64,000 nucleotides of DNA from Paenibacillus pinihumi DSM 23905 = JCM 16419 (GTDB lineage Bacteria; Bacillota; Bacilli; Paenibacillales; Paenibacillaceae). The stretch is taken from the NCBI RefSeq assembly GCF_000422505.1, contig NZ_AULX01000006.1, forward strand, positions 434,001 to 498,000. The letters run 5' to 3'. This document shows, piece by piece, positions 50,812 to 59,822 of this stretch (within the stretch, counting starts at the first letter, position 1; each line of letters begins with the position of its first letter). The notes beneath the pieces are model-generated. The model saw only the letters and a program-made list of their open reading frames with translations, had not been told where the DNA came from and searched no databases. The translations under genes and the position numbers were made by a program.

Positions 50812-53800
50812 TTAGTACCTGTCATAGGAGTACCAAATATTAGCTCCGTTAGTATCAGCCCTCCCGCCCACAAGCACGGAAGTTTTATTACCACTTGCAG
50901 TTTGCATCATTCGTGAGTTTGAAGTGACTCCTGTCAAGTCTCTTGGGTTCCACTGCAAGCCATCCTTTGACGTAAATAACAAGCCCGGATTTTGGAACGA
51001 TATTACCGCCATATACATACCATTTGCATAGGACACATGGTAGAAGCCAATATTTGAATATTGTGTCGGCGTTGGTGATACTGTCCAGGTGGTACCATTC
51101 GGGCTTGTCATGGAGCTTGCCCGGTTAGTTGTCAAATCTCTTCCGACAGCAACAAATTGTTTTCCATCCCAGATTACATAGCTTGTAGCAAACGGAATCT
51201 GTACAGTGCTCCATGTCCAAGTGGTGCCATTGGTACTTGTCATTAGTCTTCGAGCAATGTTACCTGTGCCAGATGTGCCGTCGACAGATAAGCAGATGAA
51301 CATGTTGTTACCGAAAGCTACTTGACCCCAAGTTTCAACAGACGGACCTCCTGTTGTGGCTGGCAGTGATCTTACTGTCCAAGTAATTGCATCTGGGCTT
51401 GTAATGATTGACCTGGGGTTCGTAATGTCTCCTGCAGAGTTGTTACGGGCTGCTACATACAAGTTGTTACCCCAAGTGATTGATCTGTTTTCTCCCCAAC
51501 CTGTTGATTCACCTGCAGTTCCGTATGTCCAGCCATTGCCATCGCCGATAGTAGAAAACGAGACTTGACCTCCAGAGCCACCACCACCCCAAAGTAGAAC
51601 AACTGTCTTACCGCCAGCTTGGATACTGTCCACGATCCAAGAGTTAGCCCCAACGCCTGTCATAGCTATAGGCGAACCCCAAGTGACCTGAGATGTGGAG
51701 GATGGTGTTGAAGGTTCTTCACTTGAAATTCGGTAGTATGAAGGATTACCCTCAGCAAAAGCGATGTATCTAATTCCAGTCCACACAACGGTTTTATAGT
51801 ATCTTCCATCATTAATAGCAGTTCCCCAAATCATTCCCTTTCTGGCGAATGGGATGTCGTTTACATTGCTAGCCATTTGTTGGAAAGTTGCGTTCGCAGG
51901 TGTCGGTACCCCTCTGTCAGTAATCGCACCTGCGACTAATGCTTTACCGTCACTGACAGATGTAAAAAGCTCATTTATCGCAGCAACAACATTATTTTTC
52001 GCTGTTGTGTTCAGCCCAGACAGCGCGCCCACTTTAGCGTCTATGGCTGCTTGAGTATGGGCAGTTGTACTGAGTCTAGTTGAGTTATCAGCGGTTGGAG
52101 CTGTGACAGCTGTCGGAATACCCACCAAGTTCACGCCAGAGCTAAACGTAACAATATTTGTCGATTGGGAATATGTCATAACTCCTCTGCTATTGCCCCA
52201 GTCATAAATGCCAAAAGTATTACCATTAGGGTTGCTGTAAATTCCCACGCGCGGACTATTTGTTCCTGGATAATCAAATCTGATGGCACTTTCTGTTGTA
52301 GACGCATCAAGAGTTATGTTCGCTGCAATATTTAGGGACTGTAAATTTGGGATAGACCCCTCAACAACCGCTTTTTGGTTACCAACGTATACATCTTGAA
52401 CATTTTGTCCGCTGTCCACAGAACTCCAAAGCAGTGTAGCACCAGTTAACGAATTTGGGTCTTCAATAGTCCAGTATTCCAAACAGTCCCAGTTATAATA
52501 ATCAAATATGACTCGTCTGCTATAGGCTGTTTGGTATAGATAGAGATATCGGAACCCGTCAGATTTTCTTACGATTCTGAACTCAGGAATATAATCTCCA
52601 ACTGTGAAGAATGCGGGCCTTACTCCATTTCTCGAACCGAATGTAAATTGACAGATAGATTGTCTGTCCCCAGCTCTACCATAGCTAGAATCTATAATAG
52701 CGGTCCCTTTGAACATTGCGTTTTCGGTTGAATCATTAGGGTTAGCCTTGTTTTGTATTCTCGCTATAAGCATCCATCTTCCGGTAGTGTCGGTGCTTGC
52801 AAAAGCTATTTTTCTTTTATAAGCGCCCATTGTGCCATTAATCGCAATCAATTCCGTGCCTTCTAGTTTCCCGTTTGATACAACACCATAACCGTTAGGA
52901 GTGTTCAAGAGAATGTTGCCGTTTAATTCGTTTGACATAACTAGCTGGTTTGACCCGCCAGTGCCGTAGCCAAAATACATCCCCCTTAAAGTCGGGTCAG
53001 CCGATCTTGGGTACATCGCTAAATACACATGATCCGTCACTGCACTTGCATAAAGCCGCAATGTGTCCGCTCCGCCACGGGATTCCATTTTCGAAAACCG
53101 CACGCTATCAGAAGTTCGTAGGTCTTGGTCAGTTGTTTTTCCGTTTACAAAATTAGCGTTCAGGTTGGCCACCATTGTATCAGACAAAACTTCCAGCGGG
53201 GCCGTCCCGCGGGCTACAGTTGACAGGAAGCGCTGCGCTCTTGCCCAACCGTTGACGTCAAATGCTTGCTCAGGTGTAGTGGTGCGAACACCAACATTGC
53301 CGTTCGCCAAGATGTACAAGCCTCTGCCAGAGTCCCATGGAGTTACCCCGTAAGCCAGGTGCATTAGTACTGGCTCCCCTTTGTTATTGCCCAGCATTCC
53401 GATTGCAGCTATATTTGAGCCGTCTTGCGCTTTATAAAGCCAGCCCCTGGACCAGTTACCTGTGGGTGCTGCTGGAGGATAAATTTGTCCCCCGCCCTCA
53501 CGCAGAACTAATTCCTTAAAGGTAACCATATCCGTAGTTCTTAAGTGCTGCCCTATGATAAAACTCCTCACAGTATCAGCATCAATGCCGCCGCCTGCTC
53601 CCATCATGTTATCTGTAAGTATTCGCCTCCAAGGACCCCAAGACGGATCGGTAGAATGCCAAGGCTTTCCTGACCGAAAGTGAAGGCGGCTACTATTAAC
53701 GTAATCAAAGAACATTTGAGCAGCAGTGTCAGACCCCCCATATACAGAGAGCAGTTGCCCATAACCGTTGGTTCCCGGCGGCTGGTTTGGATTTGACGCA

Positions 53801-55143
53801 CCCAGTCTATAGAAGCCAGGGTCTTTAATAGTGTCCAAGTCTGTGCTGCCGGGAAGAATGTTTCTGTTTGGAACAAAGTCTGTTTCCCGCATCCCGCCAA
53901 CAGTTTCCGCATGAATTCCTGTGGTCAGCTTGGTGATGTCAGCCGAAATCACAGCCGATTCCCAACTCGTCACAATTTCCATTTTCCAAGGCTCGTCTAA
54001 AATTGCAGCAGGGACAGTATGAGAAAAAATACCTGCAGCTATAGTGACGGCGGGATACTCCCATGTATCAGTGCCTTCACCGACGATAATTATGCACTTT
54101 CCATTTTCAATGCCCAGGCGGACCCTTTTGAACATTGTATTGCCGGATGTCCGCGCCTGCGCTCTTTGCCATGTTCCGTTTTGCGAATAATTGTAGCCAA
54201 ACAACGACATGTCCCATTGCAAAATGTTATTGGTGCCGTAGTTGATGCCGTTAAAGTACAGATCCATCATCGTATTGGTCCAGCCTACTGGAAGGGTGAT
54301 TTTGAGAGCTCCGCGGACAGTTGCTGCATTATTTTTATATGATGCCAAGTCATAAACTTTAAAGATCGTACCGCCATTTTCATTTGCAAGCTGAATTTTT
54401 TTCGGAACAACATTGCCGCCTGCAGGAAGCGCGCCGAGTTTTGCCTTTTCATCGTCAGTCATAAAGCGATTGTTGGCGTCCTGAACAATAATTGACGGCG
54501 GGTGCGTTGCAGGATGTGTGTAGTTATTCGCTCCAGCAGCAATGCCGGACAGCTTACTCCGCTCCGCATCCGTCATAAAGCGGTTGTTTGCATCCTGTAC
54601 AATAATAGAAGCTGGATGCGTCGACGGGTGCGTATAATTATTGGCCCCCGCCTGAACGCCATCCAGCTTCCCTTTATCTGCTGCACTCATAAACCCATCA
54701 ACACTTGAAGTCGCATTAGCATGAGCAGTTCCACCGGCACCGACGTGTGAAGACGGCGCTGCATCTGTAATCCCATACCCACTCAACGTAGTAGGCTTGC
54801 CGCTTACCTCAGAAAAGGCTACATTACCCCAAGCCGCACTACCTGCTGCGCTCCCAGCTTTCAGCACTTTACCATTGTTCCCGGTACCGGTTGCGGGAAC
54901 ATGAAGGTTCCCATCACCCGTTGGATGAGAGTAATTATTGGCTCCTGCCTGTACACCGTCCAGCTTTGTCTTGTCTGTAGAACTCATGAATCCAGCATCG
55001 CTTGCCGTGGCCACGGAATGGGCAGCACCACCTGATCCGGTATGATTGGTCAGTTTCGAAGTAGTATCATTAATCTCCTGTCCGATCTGGTTCAGGTCGG
55101 CAGGCTTGACCGTGTCGTTCATTCCCCAATTTGTCTTTGCCAT
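50812..55143 (-). CDS. Large phage tail fibre / receptor-binding protein
   Basis: The 1443-residue protein has N-terminal tail-fibre repeats (~30-235: the DKTKLDGVQAGANNY, DKGKLDGVQAGANNY and ERSKLSGIAAGANNY units, then NNRFMTDDEKAK), then a pyocin-knob-like segment (~425-510: DLDTIKDPGFYRLG, SGKPWHSTDPSWGPWRRIL). A long beta-rich shaft follows to ~1060. A linker (LNTTAKNNVVAAINELFTS, DRGVPTPANATFQQMASNV) leads to a C-terminal domain (~1110-1443) with repeated W-G/N-x-F/L-Y/F-V-A blades, such as ITWGNNLYVAARN, QVAFGNNMFICLS and VIWDGKQFVAVG, that looks like a beta-propeller. The last part is the probable receptor-binding head. The first ATG follows the DUF-type gene by 0 nt (stop overlap). 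Confidence 0.9.
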   Translation of the reverse strand: MAKTNWGMNDTVKPADLNQIGQEINDTTSKLTNHTGSGGAAHSVATASDAGFMSSTDKTKLDGVQAGANNYSHPTGDGNLHVPATGTGNNGKVLKAGSAAGSAAWGNVAFSEVSGKPTTLSGYGITDAAPSSHVGAGGTAHANATSSVDGFMSAADKGKLDGVQAGANNYTHPSTHPASIIVQDANNRFMTDAERSKLSGIAAGANNYTHPATHPPSIIVQDANNRFMTDDEKAKLGALPAGGNVVPKKIQLANENGGTIFKVYDLASYKNNAATVRGALKITLPVGWTNTMMDLYFNGINYGTNNILQWDMSLFGYNYSQNGTWQRAQARTSGNTMFKRVRLGIENGKCIIIVGEGTDTWEYPAVTIAAGIFSHTVPAAILDEPWKMEIVTSWESAVISADITKLTTGIHAETVGGMRETDFVPNRNILPGSTDLDTIKDPGFYRLGASNPNQPPGTNGYGQLLSVYGGSDTAAQMFFDYVNSSRLHFRSGKPWHSTDPSWGPWRRILTDNMMGAGGGIDADTVRSFIIGQHLRTTDMVTFKELVLREGGGQIYPPAAPTGNWSRGWLYKAQDGSNIAAIGMLGNNKGEPVLMHLAYGVTPWDSGRGLYILANGNVGVRTTTPEQAFDVNGWARAQRFLSTVARGTAPLEVLSDTMVANLNANFVNGKTTDQDLRTSDSVRFSKMESRGGADTLRLYASAVTDHVYLAMYPRSADPTLRGMYFGYGTGGSNQLVMSNELNGNILLNTPNGYGVVSNGKLEGTELIAINGTMGAYKRKIAFASTDTTGRWMLIARIQNKANPNDSTENAMFKGTAIIDSSYGRAGDRQSICQFTFGSRNGVRPAFFTVGDYIPEFRIVRKSDGFRYLYLYQTAYSRRVIFDYYNWDCLEYWTIEDPNSLTGATLLWSSVDSGQNVQDVYVGNQKAVVEGSIPNLQSLNIAANITLDASTTESAIRFDYPGTNSPRVGIYSNPNGNTFGIYDWGNSRGVMTYSQSTNIVTFSSGVNLVGIPTAVTAPTADNSTRLSTTAHTQAAIDAKVGALSGLNTTAKNNVVAAINELFTSVSDGKALVAGAITDRGVPTPANATFQQMASNVNDIPFARKGMIWGTAINDGRYYKTVVWTGIRYIAFAEGNPSYYRISSEEPSTPSSTSQVTWGSPIAMTGVGANSWIVDSIQAGGKTVVLLWGGGGSGGQVSFSTIGDGNGWTYGTAGESTGWGENRSITWGNNLYVAARNNSAGDITNPRSIITSPDAITWTVRSLPATTGGPSVETWGQVAFGNNMFICLSVDGTSGTGNIARRLMTSTNGTTWTWSTVQIPFATSYVIWDGKQFVAVGRDLTTNRASSMTSPNGTTWTVSPTPTQYSNIGFYHVSYANGMYMAVISFQNPGLLFTSKDGLQWNPRDLTGVTSNSRMMQTASGNKTSVLVGGRADTNGANIWYSYDRY

Positions 55144-55433
55144 TAAACTGCCCCCCGCTCGTTAACATCAATTGTTTGTATCATAATCTGATCAGCAATC
55201 AGCGGAACGTGAACCTCATTGGATGTCAGTACGTTCCCAGCAGCGTCCTTGAGCTCAATCAGCGTAATCAAGGATACGTCCGATACCGGCACAAAATAAT
55301 TTAAGGCCACGGTGCTGTCCGTGACCTGTTTGACTCGAAAATCTTTAATTTCATATGTTCCATTTAGCACTACTTTAGAAATACGTCCGTCAACATAGAT
55401 GGCCACATCGCGAAGCAAACCCGGACTTATCAT
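55143..55433 (-). CDS. Small phage tail-associated protein of unknown function (96 aa)
   Basis: A compact beta-rich protein (LLRDVAIYVDGRISKVVLNGTYEIKDF, SDVSLITLIELKDAAG). The ATG at 55433 has a GGAGGT SD and overlaps the stop of the DUF2313 gene (ATGA); the frame is open further into that gene. It sits between the baseplate wedge gene and the tail fibre gene, where PBSX-like elements carry small tail or fibre-assembly genes. Confidence 0.7.
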   Translation of the reverse strand: MISPGLLRDVAIYVDGRISKVVLNGTYEIKDFRVKQVTDSTVALNYFVPVSDVSLITLIELKDAAGNVLTSNEVHVPLIADQIMIQTIDVNERGAV

Positions 55434-56017
55434 TTTACTGCCACCTCCGACCCGTATGTGGCAAATGGTGTTGCCCCCAGCTGCCACGATCCATCCAATT
55501 TGTATCGCCAGTTCACCGTCTTCATAGAAACTTTCTCTACCAACTCGATTTCAGCATCAAGAGCGGCTACCTGCTGATAGACCAAGTTGACCGGCTTGAT
55601 CGTATCAACAGTGTGGGCAATCTCCGCAAACACACTCGCGTTACTGACGTTGGTAGCGATCGTCAATACAAGGTCCTCCACATCAACAGATGCAAGAGCC
55701 ATCCCTTGGCCAGCAAGCAAATCGAGCTGTTGCTGTAAAAAGCGAATCGTGAACGGCGGCTTGGTCTGATAGCGGTTGAGGATTCGCCGGCGACGGAATT
55801 CCAACGTTTCATTTGTCGGGTCCGCCTTGATGCCCAACATCAGCTCACGACGCCGGATAGCTTGAACACTTGATGATGTGACAAACTGGTCATCAAGCTG
55901 CTGAGAAATTGCGTTCTCGGTTAATTGCAGCTCGACATCCTCTGTCTTCGCCAACTCTACAAAATCCTTGATGTCCTGATAAATATCCGGCCAATACTCC
56001 AGAAAAGGATTAGACAT
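55430..56017 (-). CDS. Phage tail protein, DUF2313 (XkdU/YmfQ-like)
   Basis: The 195-residue protein matches the DUF2313 tail family: LEYWPDIYQDIKDFVELAKTEDVELQ at the N-terminus, AIRRRELMLGIKADPTNETLEFRRRRIL near 75-100 and PPFTIRFLQQQLDLLAG. In PBSX-like phages this protein follows baseplate J and links to the fibres. It overlaps the baseplate J gene by 8 nt. Confidence 0.88.
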   Translation of the reverse strand: MSNPFLEYWPDIYQDIKDFVELAKTEDVELQLTENAISQQLDDQFVTSSSVQAIRRRELMLGIKADPTNETLEFRRRRILNRYQTKPPFTIRFLQQQLDLLAGQGMALASVDVEDLVLTIATNVSNASVFAEIAHTVDTIKPVNLVYQQVAALDAEIELVEKVSMKTVNWRYKLDGSWQLGATPFATYGSEVAVK

Positions 56018-57092
56018 TAATGGTCACCGCCCCCGCTGTTGGGATCTCGTCTGCTCCTAACGTCAGGTTTGCGGGCGAACCATTAAGCTTGGTATCAGCC
56101 ACATCCTCAATTCCTGCAATGGTCAGGATACGAGCGTCGAGTTGTGCTGTCCGGACGACAAGCTGCGCCTGGTTGGACCAATCCCTTCGCAAATCAAGCA
56201 GGTAGGCAGAAAAAACTGCCTCTACATCTGCCTGCACCTGCCCCGGCGTCATTCCGGAAGCAAGCGTAAGGGTCGTTGAAACAGACACTTTAACCGCCTG
56301 CACGCCCTTAATGGTGACCTGGTGGCCAATCGGAGCCAGCCCCAGCCCCTGCCCGCTGTTGACCGTCGGGTCCATAAGTGTCTGCACTTGATTGACCAAG
56401 GCCGACGTCGGCGCTGACCAGTCCGATGCGATTAACGTTGCCTTAACCGTGCCACCCCCGGCCCATGCCGGATAGATCTTGCAGGCCCCTACCCCACTGA
56501 TCGCATTGATCGTCTGTTTATAGTCAGCCACATTTCCGCCGAATGCCGGTTCGTTTACCGCATCATAATATCGCTCGCGCAGCGCGTCGTCACTCTCCTC
56601 GTCAGCACCAGGAATAAGAATGTCCGCCAGCTCCGCAGTGGCCAGCCCAGCCACATAATCAATCGGCAGGAGTTGGCCGAAGAACGTATTGCCGACAACT
56701 CCCGGAGTCTCACATTCAAGCTCTGCAGCTCCCGCAGAAATAGCTGCGGCAACTACGTAAACAGTGTCCTCGATGCTGTAGCGACTGCCGATCGGGACGT
56801 TCAGCGGCTTGCCACTGTCATCCACAAAAAGCCCGCGCCGCACGGCCTTCGTCGCAGGGGAGCGGTTAACTCCAAACTCTCCAGCTCGCCGGGTAAGAAA
56901 TTCCCCGCTTGCCGTATCAGCGAACGATAGCGCCGCGTTCATTTCCAACTCCATATACATCTGTGCCAGCTCGGCAGCAGCCGGCGCACAGGCGTCATAA
57001 ATAATGGAACCTTCCCGCTTGTCCACCGTGTCCGGTACCCGGCTGAGCATCCGGTTCAGCAGAAAAGAAAAGGTATACATTTCGTACATCAT
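56010..57092 (-). CDS. Baseplate J-like protein (XkdT-like)
   Basis: The 360-residue baseplate wedge protein (gp47/J family) has VDKREGSIIYDACAPAAAELAQMY near the N-terminus, RAGEFGVNRSPATKAVRRGLF, a central EESDDALRERYYDAVNEPAFGGNVADYKQ and a C-terminal TIAGIEDVADTKLNGSPANLTLGADEIP. These are characteristic of the family. The SD is GGAGGT. It overlaps its neighbours on both sides by a few bases. Confidence 0.94.
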   Translation of the reverse strand: MMYEMYTFSFLLNRMLSRVPDTVDKREGSIIYDACAPAAAELAQMYMELEMNAALSFADTASGEFLTRRAGEFGVNRSPATKAVRRGLFVDDSGKPLNVPIGSRYSIEDTVYVVAAAISAGAAELECETPGVVGNTFFGQLLPIDYVAGLATAELADILIPGADEESDDALRERYYDAVNEPAFGGNVADYKQTINAISGVGACKIYPAWAGGGTVKATLIASDWSAPTSALVNQVQTLMDPTVNSGQGLGLAPIGHQVTIKGVQAVKVSVSTTLTLASGMTPGQVQADVEAVFSAYLLDLRRDWSNQAQLVVRTAQLDARILTIAGIEDVADTKLNGSPANLTLGADEIPTAGAVTINV

Positions 57093-57469
57093 TGCACCTC
57101 CTGAGAAACAGAAAATCGTCCCAAGGTGGAAACGACGGTAAATTCCATCAACGCGCTATCCCCGTTAACCGTCACCTGATAATTCTCAATAGCTGTGATC
57201 CGGTCATCCTGGAGCAGCGCCTCATTAACCCAGCGTTCCAGCTCTGTCTCCGCTGAATTGATCTGTACTTCTGAACCGTAATTGGTCGTGTATATGAAGT
57301 GGAAAAAACGGTCTGTGCTCAAAGCTTTGTATACGGCCTGCTTAACAGCCTCCAGTTCATCAACCATTCCAGAAACTCGGCCGCGGGCGAAATCCAGCAT
57401 ATAGGTCCGGCTGGGCTGCTCGCTCTCGTTGAACTCTGCATCCGCCGGCACAGCTCCTGTGGGTATCAT
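57089..57469 (-). CDS. Phage baseplate protein, DUF2634 (XkdS-like)
   Basis: The 126-residue protein has the DUF2634 marks SRTYMLDFARGRVSGMVDELEAVKQAVYKALSTDR-like (in ~22-53), FIYTTNYGSEV and ERWVNEALLQDDRI; related to the gp25-type wedge. Located between XkdR- and XkdT-like genes as in PBSX. It overlaps both neighbours by 4 nt. Confidence 0.9.
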   Translation of the reverse strand: MIPTGAVPADAEFNESEQPSRTYMLDFARGRVSGMVDELEAVKQAVYKALSTDRFFHFIYTTNYGSEVQINSAETELERWVNEALLQDDRITAIENYQVTVNGDSALMEFTVVSTLGRFSVSQEVQ

Positions 57470-57771
57470 TCGTCCATTGCCCCCACCCTGTCCAAAACGT
57501 AGTAGCTCAGTCCGCCCTGAACACGCAACAGCGCCACCTTGTCACCTTGCTGGAGCGGCTTTCGGATAAGATACTCAGTCCCACCAATTAATATTTTTTG
57601 TTCAAGGAGCGTATCCGGAACAACTAAAAAATCCCTTGTGAGTGTAATGCGCTGATTAACGCTCACCTCCAAGGGATTCTCTTTTATGACGTTTCCAAAC
57701 ATCAAGGCTACGGGATGCTGCGAATCGACGGCTGCAGTCCCTATCTGTTTTATTAAATCAACCAAACTCAT
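57466..57771 (-). CDS. Phage baseplate protein, DUF2577 (XkdR-like)
   Basis: The 101-residue protein fits DUF2577: LVDLIKQIGTAAVDSQHPVALMFG, SVNQRITLTRDFLVVP and GDKVALLRVQGGLSYYVLDRV. Probably a spike-associated OB-fold protein. It abuts the XkdQ-like gene (1-nt overlap). Confidence 0.9.
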   Translation of the reverse strand: MSLVDLIKQIGTAAVDSQHPVALMFGNVIKENPLEVSVNQRITLTRDFLVVPDTLLEQKILIGGTEYLIRKPLQQGDKVALLRVQGGLSYYVLDRVGAMDE

Positions 57772-58742
57772 TATCCATACACCACCAAATCAAGTGACAT
57801 TGTGTGCTGATCGCCATCAAAATTTTGTATGCATTCATTGACGACATATTGCTGTTTGATGCCTTTTGATTCTATCGCAAGCCAAATGATATTCCCGGCT
57901 CTAATCCGGATATCGCCCAAAGCTTCGACCTTGAGGGAACGCTGCTCCCTGTTTTTCAGGGCCATTATGTTCTCCAGCATCTTATTGATCTGCGCCTTAT
58001 TCATCTTCTCGTCAATATTCTGATAGTATTGCAGGCGCCCCCACTTGGCCATTGTGGTGCTGTTCTCGGCGACATATGCTTCACGCTTCCCTGTCTTCTT
58101 GTTGTCCTTGTACAATTTGATCCGATTGTACGTATCCGTATCAATGGACCTCTTGTCCTTATAGCTGAACATAAGGCTCTTTTCACCAATTACAATATCC
58201 AGAACCATATCTTTAATATTTCGAAGGTTCAGCCTACCGAAATCGTCATAAAACACAAACAGTTCTTTATCGGCTATCAGGGTACTATCCAACGCCCGGC
58301 AGATCATATCCAAAAATGGCTGAGCATCCTCCATAATCTTCGGGATCGCATATCCCGTGTCTGCCAGGTCGCCTGCTTTAAGTCCCGTCTCCTTAATTAT
58401 CCTTTTGACGAGCTGCGTCGCCGTTGTATTAGACATCACGATTGTGTCACTGAACATCAGGTACCGCACTTGATCGTAAGCAGTTATTTTAACTTCATCA
58501 TTCTCATCTTCATCAACGGCGAACACATAGCCATAGAAGATGTTCATATCATCTTTCCGGATCCGGATGACATCACCGCAGCCGTATTTGAATTCGTCAT
58601 CCGAAAATGGAGAATTTTTGATGAAGGTAATATCTACTGTTGTGGCCTTGCCGATCCGGGCGGTCTTTATCTTCAACTGAGATATAATCCGGGAAATATT
58701 CCAGACTATCCCGTCCCGGTTATCAATGAAGACTTCAAACAT
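57771..58742 (-). CDS. Phage baseplate hub protein (XkdQ/YqbQ-like)
   Basis: The 323-residue protein matches the XkdQ hub family: FEVFIDNRDGIVWNISRIISQ at the start, DVIRIRKDDMNIFYGYVFAVDEDENDEVKITAYDQVRYL-like middle (in ~60-100) and the C-terminal LVVYG end. It forms the central hub of the contractile tail with the LysM protein encoded just upstream (4-nt gap). Confidence 0.92.
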   Translation of the reverse strand: MFEVFIDNRDGIVWNISRIISQLKIKTARIGKATTVDITFIKNSPFSDDEFKYGCGDVIRIRKDDMNIFYGYVFAVDEDENDEVKITAYDQVRYLMFSDTIVMSNTTATQLVKRIIKETGLKAGDLADTGYAIPKIMEDAQPFLDMICRALDSTLIADKELFVFYDDFGRLNLRNIKDMVLDIVIGEKSLMFSYKDKRSIDTDTYNRIKLYKDNKKTGKREAYVAENSTTMAKWGRLQYYQNIDEKMNKAQINKMLENIMALKNREQRSLKVEALGDIRIRAGNIIWLAIESKGIKQQYVVNECIQNFDGDQHTMSLDLVVYG

Positions 58743-58746
58743 AAAA

Positions 58747-59460
58747 TCACTTCCTTTTCGGCGGTAATTTTATTTTCATTCCAACTGGCAGCCGCTTTGC
58801 CTGTGCTTCAGTAATATTGTTCAGTTTCATAAGTTCCTTCCACCGGCTACCGTCGCCAAGCTGAAGCTGCGCCACTTTCCATAGGTTGTCATTCTTCTTC
58901 AGCACATAAGTGTCTGGCGGGACCCGCTCGTCCGGACGTTTGGCCGGCTCTTGCATGACTGTCGTTTTCCCATTCTTTGTTTCTGTGATTAATCGCCGGG
59001 TGGAGTAAAATTTGTATTCCTTAAGAACAAGGGAAAAGTAAATATCTCCGCCGTGCCCAGCCACTTCTCTGCGCTCAAAAGATTCAATGCTCACCGCGAT
59101 TGTGAATTTTAAATTTTCAGTTTGAACGAGCAACCGGCAAGGATAAATAGATTCTTGCCAGCCATTTATTTTTTTTACGCAAGTTTCAGGATCATTAAAT
59201 TGAGTTATCGGAACTGATAAATATGGTGCATTCTTATCCGCAGGAAAAAAACTCTCAAAACTAACCTCTGCTAGTTCTCGTGACTTAATGACGTTTACTT
59301 CTCCCAGGCCCACGATATCATAAGCCTGCCCCTTCCCTTTCTTTTTCACTTGAATTTCCTCAGGAAGAACTGGGAAAATGAGAGTTTCAGCACCATTGTT
59401 GAAACTAAGTTGAAGGAATGAATGTTTAATTTTCTTATTGTTTGTTTTTTTCTCTGCCAT
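58747..59460 (-). CDS. LysM-domain tail hub protein (XkdP-like)
   Basis: The 237-residue protein has an N-terminal phage domain (~20-160; LIFPVLPEEIQVKKKGKGQAY, DIVGLGEVNVI, LAEVSFESFFPA) and a C-terminal LysM repeat (~185-232: YVLKKNDNLWKVAQLQLGDGSRWKELMKLN). It is the tail protein that follows the tape measure in PBSX-like phages. The ATG at 59460 has a GGGAG SD; the TTG five codons upstream is less likely. A terminator hairpin ends exactly at that SD (59474-59502). The tape measure gene is 2.1 kb upstream, instead of adjacent. Confidence 0.92.
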   Translation of the reverse strand: MAEKKTNNKKIKHSFLQLSFNNGAETLIFPVLPEEIQVKKKGKGQAYDIVGLGEVNVIKSRELAEVSFESFFPADKNAPYLSVPITQFNDPETCVKKINGWQESIYPCRLLVQTENLKFTIAVSIESFERREVAGHGGDIYFSLVLKEYKFYSTRRLITETKNGKTTVMQEPAKRPDERVPPDTYVLKKNDNLWKVAQLQLGDGSRWKELMKLNNITEAQAKRLPVGMKIKLPPKRK

Positions 59461-59473
59461 ATGACTCACTCCC

Positions 59474-59502
59474 AAAAAAAGCCACTCAAAGAGAGTGGCT
59501 TT
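59474..59502 (-). terminator. Intrinsic terminator whose T-tract touches the SD of the LysM gene
   Basis: On the minus strand AAAGCCACTC/GAGTGGCTTT is followed by TTTTTTT, then at once GGGAG, the SD of the downstream gene. There is no room for a promoter between. Confidence 0.85.
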
Positions 59503-59504
59503 AA

Positions 59505-59533
59505 TAGAAAATATTATTTATTAATGGTATACT
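59505..59533 (+). promoter_or_regulatory. Promoter of the small toxin-like gene
   Basis: TAGAAA and TATACT are separated by 17 bp. A transcript would start near 59541 and have a ~52-nt leader. Confidence 0.55.
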
Positions 59534-59592
59534 AATCCAGTACAACATGACTTGGGTGGGAAAGTATCGCCTCCAGAGTGGAGGTGACGCAC

Positions 59593-59673
59593 ATGCAATT
59601 TTCGTTGACAGAAGTAATAATGCTTGGAATGTTCTTCCTCGCCTTTCTTACTTATCTGAACAAACGAAAATAA
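59593..59673 (+). CDS. Candidate type I toxin (holin-like toxin, 26 aa)
   Basis: A 26-residue peptide: short polar start, one hydrophobic helix (EVIMLGMFFLAFLTYL) and a basic tail (NKRK). This matches the putative holin-like toxin pattern of Bacillales (acidic residue early, M-x-x-x-G-M/F-F...ALLTY, then K/R-rich end). It has a GGAGGT SD, its own promoter and a 12-bp-stem terminator overlapping its stop. It sits on the plus strand opposite the tail operon. An antisense RNA from the minus strand is expected for a type I system but is not proved here. Confidence 0.7.
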   Translation: MQFSLTEVIMLGMFFLAFLTYLNKRK

Positions 59674-59710
59674 CCCGCCCAGGTTAGCGCCAAGGGAACG
59701 GGTTATTTTC
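59667..59710. terminator. Symmetric terminator of the toxin-like transcript
   Basis: GAAAATAACCCG / CGGGTTATTTTC is a perfect 12-bp stem with a 20-nt loop. It has T residues on both strands, so it can stop both sense and antisense transcripts. Confidence 0.85.
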
Positions 59711-59822
59711 TTCTGAGTCATACTCGGAGGTTTCCCACCGAAAAATGTTGTGCGGGAGTCGGACGGCCATCCGGCTCCTATTACTATTTTAAGCATATCA
59801 TAGCTGATTTAGTCCCGCAATA

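Noticed and set aside
59521-59796. 91-codon minus-strand gene opposite the toxin-like peptide
   Set aside because: No SD and no domain. The region is better explained as a possible antisense RNA and terminator zone.
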